The notes: a model not told the origin generated them from the letters alone. DNA of 64,000 bases from Streptomyces sp. WMMC500 (GCF_027497195.1 NZ_CP114905.1:2342001-2406000), one strand, 5' to 3'. Positions 25,207-33,970 are shown, counted from the stretch's first letter. Made by a program: numbers and translations.

Positions 25207-26721
25207 TCAGGGCGTGAACACGGTGCGGTGCCACTCCTTGCGCGCGGTCCCGGTGATGTCCTGCATCACGTGCTTGATCCGGGTGTACTCCTCGAAGGAG
25301 TACACGGACATGTCCTTGCCGAAGCCGGAGGCCCCGTAACCGCCGTGCGGCATCTCGCTGATGATCGGGATGTGGTCGTTGAGCCACACGCAGCCGGCCC
25401 GGATCTCCCGGGCGGCGCGCGCGGTGCGGTAGACGTCGCGGCTCCACGCGGAGGCGGCGAGGCCGTAGGGGGTGTCGTTGGCGAGCGCGATGCCCTCGTC
25501 GTCGGCGTCGAAGGGCAGCACGGCGAGCACGGGACCGAAGACCTCGCTCTGCACGATCTCGCTGTCCTGCGCGGCGCCGGTGACGAGGGTCGGTTCGTAG
25601 TACGCGCCCTTCAGGTCCGGCGCCCGGCCGCCGGTGACGACGCGGGCGCCGGCGGCGCGGGCCCGGTCGACGAAGGCGCTGACGCGGTCGCGCTGGGCGT
25701 ACGAGACGAGCGGGCCGAGGTCGGTCGCGGGGTCGAAGGGGTCGCCGAGGCGGACGCGGGCCATCAGCGCGGCGACGCCGTCGGTGAAGGCGTCGTACAG
25801 CGGGCGCTGGACGTACGCGCGGGTGGCGGCGGTGCAGTCCTGGCCGGTGTTGATGAGCGCGGCGGCGACGGCGCCGTGCACGGCGGCCTGAAGGTCGGCG
25901 TCGTCGAAGACGACGAACGGGGCCTTGCCGCCCAGTTCCAGATGGAGCCGTTTGACGCCGGCGCCGGCCGCGGCGGCGAGGGCGGCCACGCGGCGGCCGA
26001 CGGCGGTGGAGCCGGTGAACGAGGTCATCGCCACGTCCGGGTGCGCGACGAGGTGTTCGCCGGCGTCGGGGCCCGTGCCGCTGACGACGTTGACGACGCC
26101 CGCGGGGATGCCCGCGTCGACGGCGGCCTGGGCGAACATCAGCGAGGTCAGCGGCGTCAGCTCGCTGGGCTTCAGGACGATGGCGTTGCCGGCGGCGACG
26201 GCAGGGAGCACCTTCCAGGCGGCCATCTGCAGCGGGTAGTTCCACGGGGCGATGGAGCCGACGACGCCGACGGGCTCGCGGCGGACCACCGAGGTGTGGT
26301 CGGCGCTGTACTCGGCGGCGGCCCTGCCCTCCGGCAGCCGGGCGGCGCCGGCGAAGAACGCGGCGTTGTCGACGGTCCCGGGGACGTCGAACTCCGTGCT
26401 GAGCCGGATCGGCTTGCCGCACTGCAGCGACTCGGCGTACGCGAACTCCTCCGCCTGCCGGGCCAGCAGCCCCGCGAGCCGGTGCAGCGCGTCGGAGCGC
26501 TCGCCGGGTGTCGCGGCGCCCCAGCCGGGCTGCGCCGCCACGGCCGCCGCGACGGCGGCGTCGACGTCGGCGGGGCCGGCCGCTTCGTACCGCAGGACCT
26601 CCGTGCCGGTGGCCGGGTCGGTGACGGACAGCGTGCGTCCTGACGTGCCGGGGACGAGGCGGCCGGCGACGAACTGCGCGCCGGGGGCGAAGCGTGCCGC
26701 CGCATCGAGGCGAGGGGCCAT
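25207..26721 (-). CDS. Aldehyde dehydrogenase, aminobutyraldehyde type
   Basis: 504 residues from ATG 26721. NAD(P)-dependent ALDH fold: APWNYPLQMAAWKVLPAVAAGN (cofactor loop), KPSELTPLTS, FTGSTAVGRRVA, LELGGKAPFVV (catalytic Glu), INTGQDCTAATRAYV (catalytic Cys) and FGPVLAV. The INTGQDC variant and the C-terminal GGYGASGFGKDMSVYSFEEYTRIKHV are typical of gamma-aminobutyraldehyde/betaine-type enzymes (PatD, PuuC). It would convert 4-aminobutanal to GABA, supplying GabT. The stop is 110 bp upstream of potD on the same strand, so it may be in the same transcript. Confidence 0.88.
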   Translation of the reverse strand: MAPRLDAAARFAPGAQFVAGRLVPGTSGRTLSVTDPATGTEVLRYEAAGPADVDAAVAAAVAAQPGWGAATPGERSDALHRLAGLLARQAEEFAYAESLQCGKPIRLSTEFDVPGTVDNAAFFAGAARLPEGRAAAEYSADHTSVVRREPVGVVGSIAPWNYPLQMAAWKVLPAVAAGNAIVLKPSELTPLTSLMFAQAAVDAGIPAGVVNVVSGTGPDAGEHLVAHPDVAMTSFTGSTAVGRRVAALAAAAGAGVKRLHLELGGKAPFVVFDDADLQAAVHGAVAAALINTGQDCTAATRAYVQRPLYDAFTDGVAALMARVRLGDPFDPATDLGPLVSYAQRDRVSAFVDRARAAGARVVTGGRAPDLKGAYYEPTLVTGAAQDSEIVQSEVFGPVLAVLPFDADDEGIALANDTPYGLAASAWSRDVYRTARAAREIRAGCVWLNDHIPIISEMPHGGYGASGFGKDMSVYSFEEYTRIKHVMQDITGTARKEWHRTVFTP

Positions 26722-26806
26722 CGAACCACTCCGGATGTCGTTTCGGCAGGATGTTCCGGCAGAAGGTGATGGCCGATCATGACAGGAGACGCTATATCCG
26801 GCAAGG

Positions 26807-26842
26807 GATTCCGTCGTCTTCATTTGAGGAAGCGACGGAATC
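26807..26842 (-). terminator. Hairpin at the end of the NB-ARC gene
   Basis: A 10-bp perfect stem (26807-26816 with 26833-26842) plus a further 4-bp inner stem (26818-26821 with 26829-26832) around a 7-nt loop, one base bulged. It includes part of the stop codon of the NB-ARC gene. It probably terminates that transcript. No clear U-run follows. Confidence 0.6.
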
Positions 26843-27980
26843 AGTCTTCTGTGGTGTCCTCGGGCGCCATCGTCCAGTCCAGACACCGGCGCTGGAAGAC
26901 CGCCTCCTCCCCGAGCCGGACCAACTGCTCCATGCCGTACCCGCGCACCGGCCGCGCCATCCGGACCGGCCGGTCGGCCGCGCCGGCCGCCGCCCGGTCG
27001 CCGCTCCCCTCCCGTACGGCGAGGAGGCCCTGGCGCAGCAGCCCGCGGAAGACGGCGGGCAGCGCGTCCGCCGGCAGCCGCTCGTCGGCGCAGACTTCGG
27101 CCGCGTCCGGGAGGCGAAACGTTCCTGGAAACACACTGCAGCGGGCCCACAGCAACTGCTCCACGGGCGTGAGCAGGCGGTGCGTCCAGCGCAGCGAGGC
27201 CCGCAGCGAGCGCTGCCGGGCCGGCCAGCGGGGCTCCTCGACGGCCAGGTCGAGGCAGCCGGCGGGGCGGGAGATGCGTTCCAGCAGCCGGTCGGGGCAG
27301 TGCCGGGCGAGCTGGGAGGCGGCGATCCTGGCCGCGAGGGGCAGGCCCTCCAGGAGGGCGCAGGTGGCGTGCAGCGCCTCGCGGTCGGCGTCGCCGGCGA
27401 ACGCGGTGCGCGGCGCCAGGCTCTCCAGCAGCGCCACGGAGTCCTCGGGCGCCAGCGGGTCCAGCCGCAGGGTCACCCCGCGCGGCCCCGGCCGCCGCCG
27501 CGCACCGGCGGCTCCGGGTCCGGGTCCGGGTCCGCCGCCGCGTCCGGACGCGGCCGGGGACGCCCCGCCGGCACCGCCGGCCCCGCCGGCACCGCCGGCA
27601 CCCGCCCCCAGCGGCACCCGGCTCGTGGCCACCACCCGCAGCCCCGTCCGCTGCCGCAGCAGCGCGTCGAGCCCGTCGACCACCGCCCCGGCGACGTGCT
27701 CACAGGTGTCCACGAGCAGCACCGCCGCCCGCCGCCCGCTGTCCGGCAGCCGCCGCGCGGCCTCCGCCAGCCGCCGGTGCACCGCCGCCGCCTCGCGCAC
27801 CGGCGCCATGTCGACGCGCAGCACCTCCGGCGCGGAACGCCCGCGGCCGAGACGACCGATCGCCTCGGCCGCGAGCGCGCTCTTGCCCACCCCGCCGGGG
27901 CCGGTCACGGTCACCAGCCGCGTGTCACGTAAGAGTTCCCCGAGGCGTGCGGTGTCCGCCCGCCGCCCGATCAGCGTCAT
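26841..27980 (-). CDS. NB-ARC domain protein without a recognisable DNA-binding domain
   Basis: About 379 residues from ATG 27980. The NB-ARC ATPase domain starts at once: IGRRADTARLGELL, Walker A GPGGVGKSALA, Walker B AAVLLVDTCEHV, then a SRVPLG sensor-like segment. A Gly/Ala/Pro-rich insertion lies near residues 125-165. A winged-helix-like half follows (LTPVEQLLWARCSVFPGTFRLPDAAEVC). There is no SARP, LuxR or TPR domain, so this is a stand-alone STAND module, perhaps a truncated AfsR/LuxR relative. Codon 17 (27930-27932) is TTA, so translation should depend on the bldA tRNA. It lies between the two aldehyde dehydrogenase genes on the same strand, so a role in their control is possible. Confidence 0.75.
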   Translation of the reverse strand: MTLIGRRADTARLGELLRDTRLVTVTGPGGVGKSALAAEAIGRLGRGRSAPEVLRVDMAPVREAAAVHRRLAEAARRLPDSGRRAAVLLVDTCEHVAGAVVDGLDALLRQRTGLRVVATSRVPLGAGAGGAGGAGGAGGASPAASGRGGGPGPGPGAAGARRRPGPRGVTLRLDPLAPEDSVALLESLAPRTAFAGDADREALHATCALLEGLPLAARIAASQLARHCPDRLLERISRPAGCLDLAVEEPRWPARQRSLRASLRWTHRLLTPVEQLLWARCSVFPGTFRLPDAAEVCADERLPADALPAVFRGLLRQGLLAVREGSGDRAAAGAADRPVRMARPVRGYGMEQLVRLGEEAVFQRRCLDWTMAPEDTTED

Positions 27981-28157
27981 GTGGCCGTGCCCATCGTCCA
28001 GGCTGTGTCTTCGGCGTGTCTGCGTCCGCCGCGTCCGTGTGGAGACCAGCCTGCACGGCGCGACGGCCGCGGACATCGGTAGCCCGCGCGGATTCGGTAT
28101 ACGTATCCGCGCGGGCCGGTCCCGCGGCCTACCTAGGTAGTGCGCGGGGGCGGCGCT

Positions 28158-29588
28158 TCACAGTGCCGTCATCACGTGCTTGATCCGCGTGTAGTCGTCG
28201 AACCCGTACGACGAGAGGTCCTTGCCGTAGCCGGACTTCTTGAAGCCGCCGTGCGGCATCTCGGCGACCAGCGGGATGTGGGTGTTGATCCACACGCAGC
28301 CGAAGTCCAGCGCCTTCGACAGCCGCATCGCGCGGCCGTGGTCCTTGGTCCACACCGAGGAGGCCAGCGCGTACTGCACGCCGTTGGCGAACGCGACGGC
28401 CTGCTCCTCGTCGGTGAAGGACTGCACGGTGATGACCGGGCCGAAGACCTCGTTCTGGATGATCTCGTCGTCCTGGCCGAGCCCGGAGACGACGGTGGCG
28501 GCGTAGTAGTAGCCCTTGTCGCCGATCCGCCGGCCGCCGGCCTCGACGCGCGCGTGGGCGGGGAGCCGGTCGACGAAGCCGGCGACGCGCTCCAGTTGCG
28601 CGGCGTTGTTCAGCGGTCCGTAGAGCGCGTCCGCCTCGCCGGGGCCGGTCTTCGTCTCGGCGGCGGTCTTGGCGAGCGCGGCGACGAACTCGTCGTGGAC
28701 GGACTCGTGGACGAGCACGCGGGTGGCGGCGGTGCAGTCCTGTCCGGCGTTGAAGTAGCCCGCCACGGCGATGTCCTCGACCGCCTTGGGGATGTCGGCG
28801 TCGTCGAAGACGATGACCGGCGCCTTGCCGCCCAGCTCCAGGTGCACCCGCTTGAGGTCCTTGGCCGCGCTGCCGGCGACCTCCGTGCCGGCCCGCACCG
28901 ACCCGGTGATGGAGGCCATCGCGGGGGTCGGGTGCTCGACCATCAGCCGGCCGGTGTCGCGGTCGCCGCAGACGACGTTGAAGACGCCCTTGGGCAGGAT
29001 GCCGCCCATGATCTCGGCGAGCAGCACGGTGGCGGCCGGGGTGGTGTCGGAGGGCTTGAGCACCACCGTGTTACCCGCGGCCAGCGCGGGGGCGAACTTC
29101 CAGATCGCCATCATCACGGGGTAGTTCCAGGGCGTGACCTGGGCGCAGACGCCGATCGGCTCGCGCCGTACGTACGAGGTGAGGCCGTCCATGTACTCGC
29201 CGGCGGACTTGCCCTCCAGCATGCGGGCCGCGCCGGCGAAGAACCGGATCTGGTCCAGCATCATCGGCAGCTCTTCCTCACGGGTGAGCTGCAGCGGCTT
29301 GCCGGTGTCCCTGCACTCGGTCTCCAGCAGCTCGTCCGCCCGGGCCTCCAGGGCGTCGGCGATCTTCAGCAGCGCCAGTTGCCTGGCCCCGGGGGTGGCG
29401 TCCCGCCAGCCGGGGAACGCGGCCGCCGCGGCCTGCACGGCGGCGTCCACGTCGGCGGCACCGGACAGGGGTGCGGTCGCGTAGACCTCCTCGGTGGCCG
29501 GGTCGATCACGTCCATGGTCCGGCCATCGGCGGCGTCCCGGAACTCCCCGTTGATGTAGTTGCGCAGACGGCGCGGTTCGCTGGTCAC
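28158..29588 (-). CDS. Aldehyde dehydrogenase, gamma-aminobutyraldehyde type
   Basis: 476 residues from GTG 29588 (GGAGGG about 6 nt upstream). ALDH motifs: TPWNYPVMMAIWKFAPALAAGN, KPSDTTPAAT, ITGSVRAGTEVA, LELGGKAPVIV (catalytic Glu), FNAGQDCTAATRVLV (catalytic Cys) and FGPVITVQ. The end, GGFKKSGYGKDLSSYGFDDYTRIKHV, matches PatD-type gamma-aminobutyraldehyde dehydrogenases. It is a clear paralogue of the enzyme at 25-26.7 kb. It is divergent from the Lrp/AsnC regulator, which is its likely controller. Confidence 0.9.
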   Translation of the reverse strand: MTSEPRRLRNYINGEFRDAADGRTMDVIDPATEEVYATAPLSGAADVDAAVQAAAAAFPGWRDATPGARQLALLKIADALEARADELLETECRDTGKPLQLTREEELPMMLDQIRFFAGAARMLEGKSAGEYMDGLTSYVRREPIGVCAQVTPWNYPVMMAIWKFAPALAAGNTVVLKPSDTTPAATVLLAEIMGGILPKGVFNVVCGDRDTGRLMVEHPTPAMASITGSVRAGTEVAGSAAKDLKRVHLELGGKAPVIVFDDADIPKAVEDIAVAGYFNAGQDCTAATRVLVHESVHDEFVAALAKTAAETKTGPGEADALYGPLNNAAQLERVAGFVDRLPAHARVEAGGRRIGDKGYYYAATVVSGLGQDDEIIQNEVFGPVITVQSFTDEEQAVAFANGVQYALASSVWTKDHGRAMRLSKALDFGCVWINTHIPLVAEMPHGGFKKSGYGKDLSSYGFDDYTRIKHVMTAL

Positions 29589-29758
29589 TGCGACCCTCCA
29601 GTAGTCGGTCCGCTGTATGCGCCCCACCCTAACGGCGGGAGATTTGCCCGTCACGGGGCGCCTGGACAGGAAGACTTCCGTCGCCGCCCGCGGCGTCGCC
29701 GGCGCGGCCGCTTCCCCGTCCTCGTACGAGATTGACAGCTCAAGCATCGCAGAACAAG

Positions 29759-29784
29759 CGAATCCCTCGCATGTGCGCGATTCG
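29759..29784. promoter_or_regulatory. Inverted repeat in the ALDH-Lrp divergent promoter region
   Basis: CGAATC (29759-29764) and GATTCG (29779-29784) face each other across 14 bp in the 257-bp gap between the divergent aldehyde dehydrogenase and Lrp/AsnC genes. A TTGACA box lies at 29732-29737, but I see no good -10 partner. It is a candidate operator for the Lrp-type regulator. Confidence 0.35.
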
Positions 29785-29845
29785 GCCACGGATTCAGTTT
29801 CCATGCCCCTTGCGGCGGGCTCGGGCGCTCGGGCAGAGTGACCAT

Positions 29846-30319
29846 GTGGCCACACATGACAAGAAGCAGCCGGGCTCGGGACTGGACGAGGTCTCGCTGA
29901 AGATCGTCGAGCAGTTGCAGCAGGACGGCCGCCGCTCGTACGCCGCGATAGGCAAGGCCGTCGGCCTGTCCGAGGCGGCCGTGCGGCAGCGGGTGCAGAA
30001 GCTGCTGGAGCAGGGCGTCATGCAGATCGTCGCCGTCACCGACCCGCTGACGGTCGGCTTCATGCGGCAGGCGATGATCGGCGTCACGGTCGACGGCGAC
30101 GTCGAGCCGGTCGCGGACGCGCTGGCGGACCTCGACGAGGTGGACTACGTGGTGGTGACCGCCGGCTCCTTCGACCTGCTCGCCGAGGTCGTCTGCCACG
30201 ACGACGCCCACCTGCTGGAGCTGATCACCAAACGGATCCGGGCCCTGCCGGGCGTCCGCGCCACCGAGAGCTTCGTGTACCTGAAGCTGCGCAAGCAGAC
30301 CTACTCGTGGGGAACCTGA
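29846..30319 (+). CDS. Lrp/AsnC-family transcriptional regulator
   Basis: 157 residues from GTG 29846. N-terminal AsnC helix-turn-helix (LKIVEQLQQDGRRSYAAIGKAVGLSEAAVRQRVQKLLEQG) and C-terminal RAM/ligand-binding ferredoxin-like domain (VDYVVVTAGSFDLLAEVVCHDDAHLLELI). Such proteins form dimers and octamers that respond to amino acids. The stop overlaps the aminotransferase start (TGATG), and the aldehyde dehydrogenase is divergent, so this is the local regulator of amine catabolism. Confidence 0.92.
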   Translation: MATHDKKQPGSGLDEVSLKIVEQLQQDGRRSYAAIGKAVGLSEAAVRQRVQKLLEQGVMQIVAVTDPLTVGFMRQAMIGVTVDGDVEPVADALADLDEVDYVVVTAGSFDLLAEVVCHDDAHLLELITKRIRALPGVRATESFVYLKLRKQTYSWGT

Positions 30320-31719
30320 TGACCGTGAGCAAGGACAGCACCGCCGCATCCGCCGCCGCCCCGTCGCCCACCTCGAAGGCCGCGTACGACCACCTGTGGA
30401 TGCACTTCACCCGCATGTCGTCGTACGAGAACGCCCCCGTCCCCACCATCGTGCGCGGCGAGGGCGCCTACATCTACGACGAGACGGGCAAGCGCTACCT
30501 CGACGGCCTCGCCGGCCTGTTCGTGGTGCAGGCCGGCCACGGCCGCACCGAGCTGGCCGAGGCCGCCGCCAAGCAGGCCGCGGAGCTGGCGTACTTCCCG
30601 ATCTGGTCCTACGCCCACCCCAAGGCCGTCGAACTCGCCGAGCGGCTCGCGGCCGGCGCCCCCGGCGACCTGAACAAGGTGTTCTTCTCCACCGGCGGCG
30701 GCGAGGCGGTCGAGACGGCCTGGAAGCTGGCCAAGCAGTACTTCAAGCTCACCGGCCGGCCGGGCAAGCACAAGGTGATCTCCCGGGCCGTCGCCTACCA
30801 CGGCACCCCGCAGGGCGCCCTGTCGATCACCGGCCTGCCGGCGCTCAGGGCCCCCTTCGAGCCGCTGGTCCCCGGCGCCCACAAGGTGGCGAACACCAAC
30901 ATCTACCGCGCGCCCGTTTATGGCGACGACCCGGAGGCGTTCGGCCGCTGGGCCGCCGACCAGATCGAGCAGCAGATCCTCTTCGAGGGCCCGGAGACGG
31001 TCGCCGCCGTGTTCCTGGAGCCGGTGCAGAACGCCGGCGGCTGCTTCCCGCCGCCGCCCGGGTACTTCGCGCGGGTGCGGGAGATCTGCGACACGTACGA
31101 CGTGCTGCTCGTCTCCGACGAGGTCATCTGCGCCTTCGGCCGGCTGGGCCACATGTTCGGCTGCGAGAGGTTCGGCTACGTGCCCGACCTCATCACCTGC
31201 GCCAAGGGCATGACCTCCGGCTACTCGCCGCTCGCCGCCTGCCTGGTCTCCGACCGCGTCGCCGAGCCCTTCTACGCCGGCGGCAACACCTTCCCGCACG
31301 GCTACACCTTCGGCGGCCACCCCGTCTCCTGCGCGGTGGCGCTGGCAAACCTCGACATCTTCGAGCGCGAGGACCTCTACGGCCACGTACGCGCGCACGA
31401 GGAGGCGTTCCACGCCACCCTGCGCCGGCTGCTCGACCTGCCGATCGTCGGCGACGTGCGCGGCAGCGGCTACTTCTACGGCATCGAGCTGGTCAAGGAC
31501 AAGGCCACCAAGGAGACCTTCACGGCCGAGGAGACCGAGCGGGTGCTCTACGGGTTCCTCTCCAGGGCGCTCTTCGACAACGGCCTGTACTGCCGCGCCG
31601 ACGACCGCGGCGACCCGGTCGTGCAGCTCGCCCCGCCGCTCGTCGCCGACGAGGCGGTCTTCGACGAGGCGGAACAGATCCTGCGGGGCGTCCTCACGGA
31701 GGCCTGGGCGCAGCTCTGA
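30319..31719 (+). CDS. Class III aminotransferase, putrescine/omega-amino acid type
   Basis: 466 residues from ATG 30319, one base overlapping the regulator's stop. PLP fold type I: FSTGGGEAVETAWKLAKQYF, VAYHGTPQGALSITG, LLVSDEVICAFGRLGHMFGCE (Asp to the pyridine N) and ITCAKGMTSGYSPLAAC (Schiff-base Lys). DHLWMHFTRMSSYENAPVPTIVRGEG at the N-terminus is typical of polyamine:pyruvate (SpuC-like) or beta-alanine-type transaminases rather than GabT. Coupled to the AsnC regulator and divergent from an aminobutyraldehyde dehydrogenase, it probably deaminates putrescine or a related diamine with pyruvate as acceptor. Confidence 0.88.
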   Translation: MTVSKDSTAASAAAPSPTSKAAYDHLWMHFTRMSSYENAPVPTIVRGEGAYIYDETGKRYLDGLAGLFVVQAGHGRTELAEAAAKQAAELAYFPIWSYAHPKAVELAERLAAGAPGDLNKVFFSTGGGEAVETAWKLAKQYFKLTGRPGKHKVISRAVAYHGTPQGALSITGLPALRAPFEPLVPGAHKVANTNIYRAPVYGDDPEAFGRWAADQIEQQILFEGPETVAAVFLEPVQNAGGCFPPPPGYFARVREICDTYDVLLVSDEVICAFGRLGHMFGCERFGYVPDLITCAKGMTSGYSPLAACLVSDRVAEPFYAGGNTFPHGYTFGGHPVSCAVALANLDIFEREDLYGHVRAHEEAFHATLRRLLDLPIVGDVRGSGYFYGIELVKDKATKETFTAEETERVLYGFLSRALFDNGLYCRADDRGDPVVQLAPPLVADEAVFDEAEQILRGVLTEAWAQL

Positions 31720-31842
31720 GGCCGCCGCCGCCGTTCCGGTGGACGCCCCGGGCGGTCCGTCCGTACGAGCGGACCCCCCGGCGCGCCGCCCGCCGCCTCG
31801 CCTGCCCTCCCGCCGCCCCTTCCTAGGGTGCGAGTGACCGGA

Positions 31843-31884
31843 TCCCCACCGTCCTCGTTCCACCAGGTGGGGACCCAGGGTCCC
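31843..31884 (+). other. Overlapping hairpins in the ABC operon leader
   Basis: TCCCCACC (31843-31850) can pair with GGTGGGGA (31866-31873), while GGGACCC (31870-31876) can pair with GGGTCCC (31878-31884). The two stems share bases and exclude one another. They end about 17 nt before the start codon of the ABC ATPase gene. This could be the end of the aminotransferase transcript or a switchable leader. Confidence 0.35.
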
Positions 31885-31901
31885 AGGGAAAGAGGTGTGC
31901 G

Positions 31902-32753
31902 ATGACCGCGGCGACCACTCGGACCGCCCCACCCGACAACGACGTGCTGTGGGCCCGCTCCCTGCACTACGCGCACGGTGGCACCCCGGCGCTCGCCGGG
32001 GTCTCCCTGGGCGTCGCGCGGGGCGAGATCCTGGCCGTCACCGGCCCGCGCGGCAGCGGCAAGACGACGCTGCTGAAGTGCCTGTCCGGGCAACTGCTGC
32101 CGCAGCAGGGCGAGGTGTGGTTCAACAGCGGCCCCGTGCACACCCTGTCCACCGGCGCCCGCGAGCGGCTGCGCCGCGACCGCTTCGGCTGGATCGGCAC
32201 CCGCCCCGAACTGGTCCCCGAGCTGACGACCTGGGAGAACGTGGCGCTGCCGCTGCTGCTGGCCGGCGACGCGCACCGCGTGGCGCGGCGCATGGCGATG
32301 GAGTGGCTGGAGCGCCTCGACGCGGCCGACATCGCGCGCTGCCGGCCGGCGGTGCTGCCGCAGGCGCAGCGCCAGCGCGTCGCCATCGCCCGCGCGCTGG
32401 TCGCCGGGCCGGACGTGATCTTCGCCGACGAACCGACCGCGCCGCTGCGGCGCGCGGAGGGGGTGCAGGCGATGCGCACGCTCGTCGCCGCGGCGCGCTC
32501 GCACGGCATGAGCGTCGTGCTGACGGGGCCGGAGGGCGACGCGGCCGTCACGGGGTCCGCGGACCGGACGTTCCCGCTGGTGGACGGGCGAGGGGTGGGC
32601 GGGGCGCGGGCGGGCGCGGCGGGGGCCGCGGGTTACGGGTACGGGGACGGGGGTACGGACGTGGGCGCCGCAGGGGGCGCACGGGCTTCGGGGGCTTCGG
32701 GGGCTTCGGGGGCCGCGGAGAACTCGGAGGACTCGTGCTCAGTCTCCGCCTAG
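31902..32753 (+). CDS. ABC transporter ATP-binding protein with degenerate motifs
   Basis: 283 residues, MacB/LolD-like ABC ATPase paired with an FtsX-like membrane protein. Walker A is intact (GPRGSGKTT) and Walker B is present (VIFADEPTA). The signature is LPQAQRQRV instead of LSGGQ-type, and the switch-His position reads VVLTGPEGD with no His. Hydrolysis may be slow or absent. The last ~65 residues are Gly/Ala-rich and repetitive (SGASGASG). AGAGGTG precedes ATG 31902. The next gene starts inside it, so the two are coupled. Confidence 0.8.
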   Translation: MTAATTRTAPPDNDVLWARSLHYAHGGTPALAGVSLGVARGEILAVTGPRGSGKTTLLKCLSGQLLPQQGEVWFNSGPVHTLSTGARERLRRDRFGWIGTRPELVPELTTWENVALPLLLAGDAHRVARRMAMEWLERLDAADIARCRPAVLPQAQRQRVAIARALVAGPDVIFADEPTAPLRRAEGVQAMRTLVAAARSHGMSVVLTGPEGDAAVTGSADRTFPLVDGRGVGGARAGAAGAAGYGYGDGGTDVGAAGGARASGASGASGAAENSEDSCSVSA

Positions 32754-33970
32754 CCCGCGGCTCCCATCCGCTGGTCCTGCTGCGCCGGCTGCTCGTCGTG
32801 TGCGCCTCCGCCGGCGTCGGCTTCCTGCTGCTCGCCGCCCTGGGTCACGCCTCGCCCGAGCAACTGCTGTGGTGCGCGGCGCCGCTGGCGGCCACCGTCC
32901 ACTTCGCGGTGGCCGTGGCGCGTACGGACCCGCACGCCAAGCCGTCGCCGGGGCTGTCCTCCGCGGGCTTCGGACCGGCCGCCGCGCCGGTGGTGGCGGC
33001 GGTGACGACGGCGGTGTCGTGCCTGCTGGGCAGCGCGCTGGCGCTGCTGTTCTTCCTGCACCTGCGCGGCGAGCTGGCGGGGCTGCCGTTCGACGGCGCC
33101 GCCGCCGCGCTGCTCGGCGCCGGCGGCCCGCTGCCCGTCGTCGGCGCGCTCACGCTGCTCGCCTGTGTGCCGGCCCTGGCCGCGGCGGCGAGCGCCGTCA
33201 GCCTGCGCCCGCGGCGTACGGCGGCCCGGTACTCCGCTGCCGCGGCGGCGCGGCTGCGGGCCCGGCGCGAGGCGGCGGACGCGGCCGGCGCGGACGACGC
33301 CGGGATGACCGCGCCGCGGCCGGTCGGCGCGGCGACGGACGACCCGCCGATCCCCGCCGACCTGCCGTGGGGCACCGCGCTGGCGACGACGGGCCTGGCC
33401 CTCGGCGCGTACGCGGGCAGCTTCGCGGGCGCCGGGGACGCCGCGGAGCTGAAGCTGCCGCTGCCCGGCGGCTCCGGCGTCGCGCCGCCCGCGGTCGTCG
33501 CGAGCTGGGTGCTGATCGCCGCCGGGCTGATCCTCGCGGGCCCCGGCGTCGTGCACGTGTGCGGCAGGCTGCTGTGCGCCCTGCACCCCGGTGCGCTGCG
33601 GCTCCTCGCCGGGCGGGTGCTCCAGCAGGAGGCCGGCCGCGTGGGCCGCCCGCTGGGCGCGCTGTGCGCGGTGGCGGCGGGCGGGGTGCTGTGCACGCTG
33701 GTGTGGCCGGACGGCGACGACGCCCGGTCGCTCGGCCCGTTGACGGTGCTGGGCGCGGCTCTGGTGGTGGGCTGCGCCCTGGCGACGGTGTGCATGGCGG
33801 CGCTGGAGTCCAAGCGCGCCCGCACCCACACCACGACGGCCCTCCTCCGCCTCGGCGCCTCCCCCCGCCTCCTGCGCCGCGCGGCCCTGCTGCGCACGAC
33901 GGCGCTCCTGGCGGCCTTCACCCCGCTGGCCGCGGCACTGGGCGAACTGGCGTCGCTGCCGCTGCGCTAA
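32735..33970 (+). CDS. Multi-spanning membrane protein, FtsX-like permease partner
   Basis: About 411 residues from GTG 32735 (CGGAGG upstream), overlapping the ATPase gene by 19 bp. About eight to ten hydrophobic segments in two halves, joined by a hydrophilic stretch near residues 165-205. The helix RVLQQEAGRVGRPLGALCAVAAGG and the end segment TTALLRLGASPRLLRRAALLRTTALL resemble FtsX-type permeases of streptomycetes (the RLGAS motif faces the ATPase). It probably forms a transporter or mechanotransmission complex with the ATPase. Substrate unknown. Confidence 0.72.
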   Translation: MLSLRLARGSHPLVLLRRLLVVCASAGVGFLLLAALGHASPEQLLWCAAPLAATVHFAVAVARTDPHAKPSPGLSSAGFGPAAAPVVAAVTTAVSCLLGSALALLFFLHLRGELAGLPFDGAAAALLGAGGPLPVVGALTLLACVPALAAAASAVSLRPRRTAARYSAAAAARLRARREAADAAGADDAGMTAPRPVGAATDDPPIPADLPWGTALATTGLALGAYAGSFAGAGDAAELKLPLPGGSGVAPPAVVASWVLIAAGLILAGPGVVHVCGRLLCALHPGALRLLAGRVLQQEAGRVGRPLGALCAVAAGGVLCTLVWPDGDDARSLGPLTVLGAALVVGCALATVCMAALESKRARTHTTTALLRLGASPRLLRRAALLRTTALLAAFTPLAAALGELASLPLR

